Shown: piece after piece, positions 62,292 through 64,000 of the stretch
Layout of the letters: every line of letters starts with the position of its first letter
How positions within the stretch are numbered: position 1 is the first letter of the stretch
DNA from: Intestinibacter bartlettii
GTDB taxonomy: Bacteria; Bacillota; Clostridia; Peptostreptococcales; Peptostreptococcaceae
DNA: 64,000 nt
Direction: 5' to 3'
Assembly: GCA_025148965.1 (NCBI GenBank)
Contig: CP102273.1
Span: 558,001 to 622,000, forward strand
Made by a program: the position numbers and the translations under genes
The notes under the pieces: model-generated
Told to the model about the DNA's origin: nothing
What the model saw: only the letters and a program-made list of their open reading frames with translations
Database searches by the model: none

Positions 62292-64000
62292 ATGTTAAAG
62301 AATGCAAAAAAAACTAAAATAGTGTGTACACTAGGACCAGCTTCAGACAGTGAAGAGGTATTAACTCAACTAGTAGAAAATGGTCTTAATGTGTGTAGAT
62401 TTAACTTTTCTCATGGGGATCATGCAGAACAAAAAGTAAGAATGGATACTGCTAAAAAAGTAAGAGAAAAATTAAATGTACCAGTAGCATTATTATTAGA
62501 TACTAAAGGTCCAGAAATAAGAACAGGAAAATTTGCAGACCCAGAAGTTTTATTAGAACAAGGTCAACAATTTATAGTGACTATGGACGAAGCTTTAGGA
62601 ACAAAAGAAAAATGTACAGTGAGTTACAAAGAATTAGTTAACGATGTAAAAGTTGGGGACACTATACTTATAGATGATGGTCTTGTTGGATTAAGAATAA
62701 ATGAAATAAAAGGTAATGACATAATATGTACAGTTGAAAACTCAGGTATAGTTAAAAATCACAAAGGTGTTAACTTACCAGGTGTAAAAATTAACTTACC
62801 AGCTTTAACACCAAAAGATATAAGTGATATAGAATTTGGTATAGAACAAGATATTGATTTTATAGCAGCATCTTTCGTAAGAAAAGCTTCTGACGTATTA
62901 GCTATAAGAGAAATATTAGAAAACAACAATGCTACTCATATACAAATAATATCTAAAATAGAAAACCAAGAAGGTGTAGAAAACCTAGATGAAATACTAC
63001 AAGTTTCTGATGGTTTAATGGTAGCAAGAGGGGATTTAGGAGTTGAAGTTCCAACTGAAGAAATGCCAATAATACAAAAAGACATGATAAGAAAATGTAA
63101 CGAATTAGGAAAACCAGTTATAACTGCTACTCAAATGTTAGACTCTATGATAAGAAATCCTAGACCAACAAGAGCAGAAGTAACAGACGTTGCAAATGCT
63201 ATATACGATGGTACTGATGCAATAATGCTTTCAGGGGAAACTGCTGCTGGTAAATATCCAGTTGAAGCTGTTAAAGTTATGGCATCAATAGCAAAAAGAA
63301 TAGAAGAAACTTTAAATTATGAAGAAATATTAAAAGAAAGAAACTTAAAAGGATCTACTGTAACAGATGCTATAAGTTATGCTACTTGCACAACTGCAGT
63401 TGAATTAAATGCATCTGCAATAGTATCTTCAACTTCTTCAGGATATACTGCTAGAATGGTATCTAAATTTAGACCTAAAACACCTATAATAGCTGCTACA
63501 GATAGTGATAGAACTAGAAGACAATTAGCATTAAGCTGGGGTGTTTATTCAGTACATTCATCAAAAGCAGAAAACACAGATGAAGTTATAGAATACTCTA
63601 TAAATGCTTCTAAAGAATCAGAATATATAAACCAAGGTGAGTTAGTTGTTGTAACTGCAGGTGTACCAGTTGGCGAAAGTGGAACTACTAACTTAATAAA
63701 AGTTCACGTAATAAGTGAAGAAATATCTACAGGTATGGGAGTAGGTAGAGAAACAGTTGAAGGAAAAGTTAAAATTGTGAAAAATGGTGAAACTTGTATA
63801 GATTTCAACGAAGGTGATATATTAATTACATCTATGACTGATGCTGATATGAATCAATATATAGAAAAAGCTGCTGCTATAGTAACTGAATGTGGAGGAA
63901 TGACTTCTCATGCTGCTATAGTTGGTATAAACTTAGCTAAACCAGTTGTAATGTCAGCAACAGGAATAATGGATAAAGTAGTAGACGGTGAAATTATAAC
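62292..64000 (+). CDS. pyk: Pyruvate kinase with C-terminal PEP-utilising domain (cut at window end)
   Basis: 569 codons are visible and the frame is open at the window edge. Catalytic motifs: K-I-V-C-T-L-G-P-A-S, R-F-N-F-S-H-G, D-T-K-G-P-E-I-R, I-S-K-I-E-N, A-R-G-D-L-G-V-E and the signature A-T-Q-M-L-D-S-M-I. After residue 475 or so comes the extra Gram-positive domain with G-G-M-T-S-H-A-A-I-V-G, similar to PEP-synthase/PPDK swivelling domains. Such forms total about 585 aa, so only a few codons are missing. SD AGGAGG. Confidence 0.97.
   Translation, partial: MLKNAKKTKIVCTLGPASDSEEVLTQLVENGLNVCRFNFSHGDHAEQKVRMDTAKKVREKLNVPVALLLDTKGPEIRTGKFADPEVLLEQGQQFIVTMDEALGTKEKCTVSYKELVNDVKVGDTILIDDGLVGLRINEIKGNDIICTVENSGIVKNHKGVNLPGVKINLPALTPKDISDIEFGIEQDIDFIAASFVRKASDVLAIREILENNNATHIQIISKIENQEGVENLDEILQVSDGLMVARGDLGVEVPTEEMPIIQKDMIRKCNELGKPVITATQMLDSMIRNPRPTRAEVTDVANAIYDGTDAIMLSGETAAGKYPVEAVKVMASIAKRIEETLNYEEILKERNLKGSTVTDAISYATCTTAVELNASAIVSSTSSGYTARMVSKFRPKTPIIAATDSDRTRRQLALSWGVYSVHSSKAENTDEVIEYSINASKESEYINQGELVVVTAGVPVGESGTTNLIKVHVISEEISTGMGVGRETVEGKVKIVKNGETCIDFNEGDILITSMTDADMNQYIEKAAAIVTECGGMTSHAAIVGINLAKPVVMSATGIMDKVVDGEII

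Overview
The window is AT-rich, low-GC Gram-positive DNA. Gene content and order (uvrB-uvrA-uvrC-hprK, murB-PHP-rapZ-yvcK-whiA, dnaE-pfkA-pyk), strong AGGAGG ribosome binding sites and the 16S sequence all point to class Clostridia, family Peptostreptococcaceae. From memory the 16S looks closest to Terrisporobacter/Clostridioides; this was not tested by a search. The metabolic genes suit an acetogen or a mixed formate/H2 metaboliser.

Layout. 1-4.8 kb: dipeptide/nickel-class ABC transporter (truncated permease, permease, lipoprotein, two ATPases). 4.9-5.5 kb: hemolysin III-family membrane protein. 5.7-11.0 kb: complete rRNA operon (three tandem promoters, 16S, 23S, 5S, terminator) without spacer tRNAs. 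11.2-20.0 kb: uvrB, uvrA, uvrC, hprK and a PHP phosphoesterase. 20.0-24.3 kb (minus): hydC-hydB-hydA, a trimeric electron-bifurcating-type [FeFe] hydrogenase. 24.3-26.1 kb: a 1.8-kb non-coding stretch with a molybdenum-cofactor (Moco) riboswitch and two intrinsic terminators. 26.1-34.3 kb: an NAD-linked formate dehydrogenase operon with NuoE- and NuoF-like subunits and two near-identical 898-aa catalytic subunits, the first with in-frame UGA (selenocysteine) and the second with cysteine at the same residue. 34.4-40.7 kb: Moco biosynthesis genes (mobA; then a second Moco riboswitch with terminator; then moeA, mobB, a moeA-like gene, moaC, moaA, MOSC, mogA/moaB). 40.8-45.5 kb (minus): fdhF (UGA-selenocysteine), hycB, hydA2, hycB, the gene set of a hydrogen-dependent CO2 reductase (HDCR). 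45.6-51.0 kb: tRNA-Sec, selA, selB, selD and yedF. 51.1-52.0 kb: formate channel. 52.3-64.0 kb: murB, PHP, rapZ, yvcK, NUDIX, whiA, dnaE, pfkA and pyk (cut by the window end).

How it fits together. About 32 kb in the middle is a nearly self-contained formate/H2/CO2 island: two formate dehydrogenases of different architecture, two [FeFe] hydrogenases, most of the Mo/W-bisPGD cofactor pathway, the whole selenocysteine insertion machinery and a formate channel. Both UGA-containing genes carry a bacterial SECIS hairpin with the apical GGTCT exactly 21 nt after the U of UGA. The two Moco riboswitches are paralogous and show compensatory base changes in three helices. Not seen in the window: fdhD, moaD/moaE, molybdate/tungstate transport and the hydrogenase maturases hydEFG. 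No insertion sequences, phage genes or CRISPR arrays were seen.
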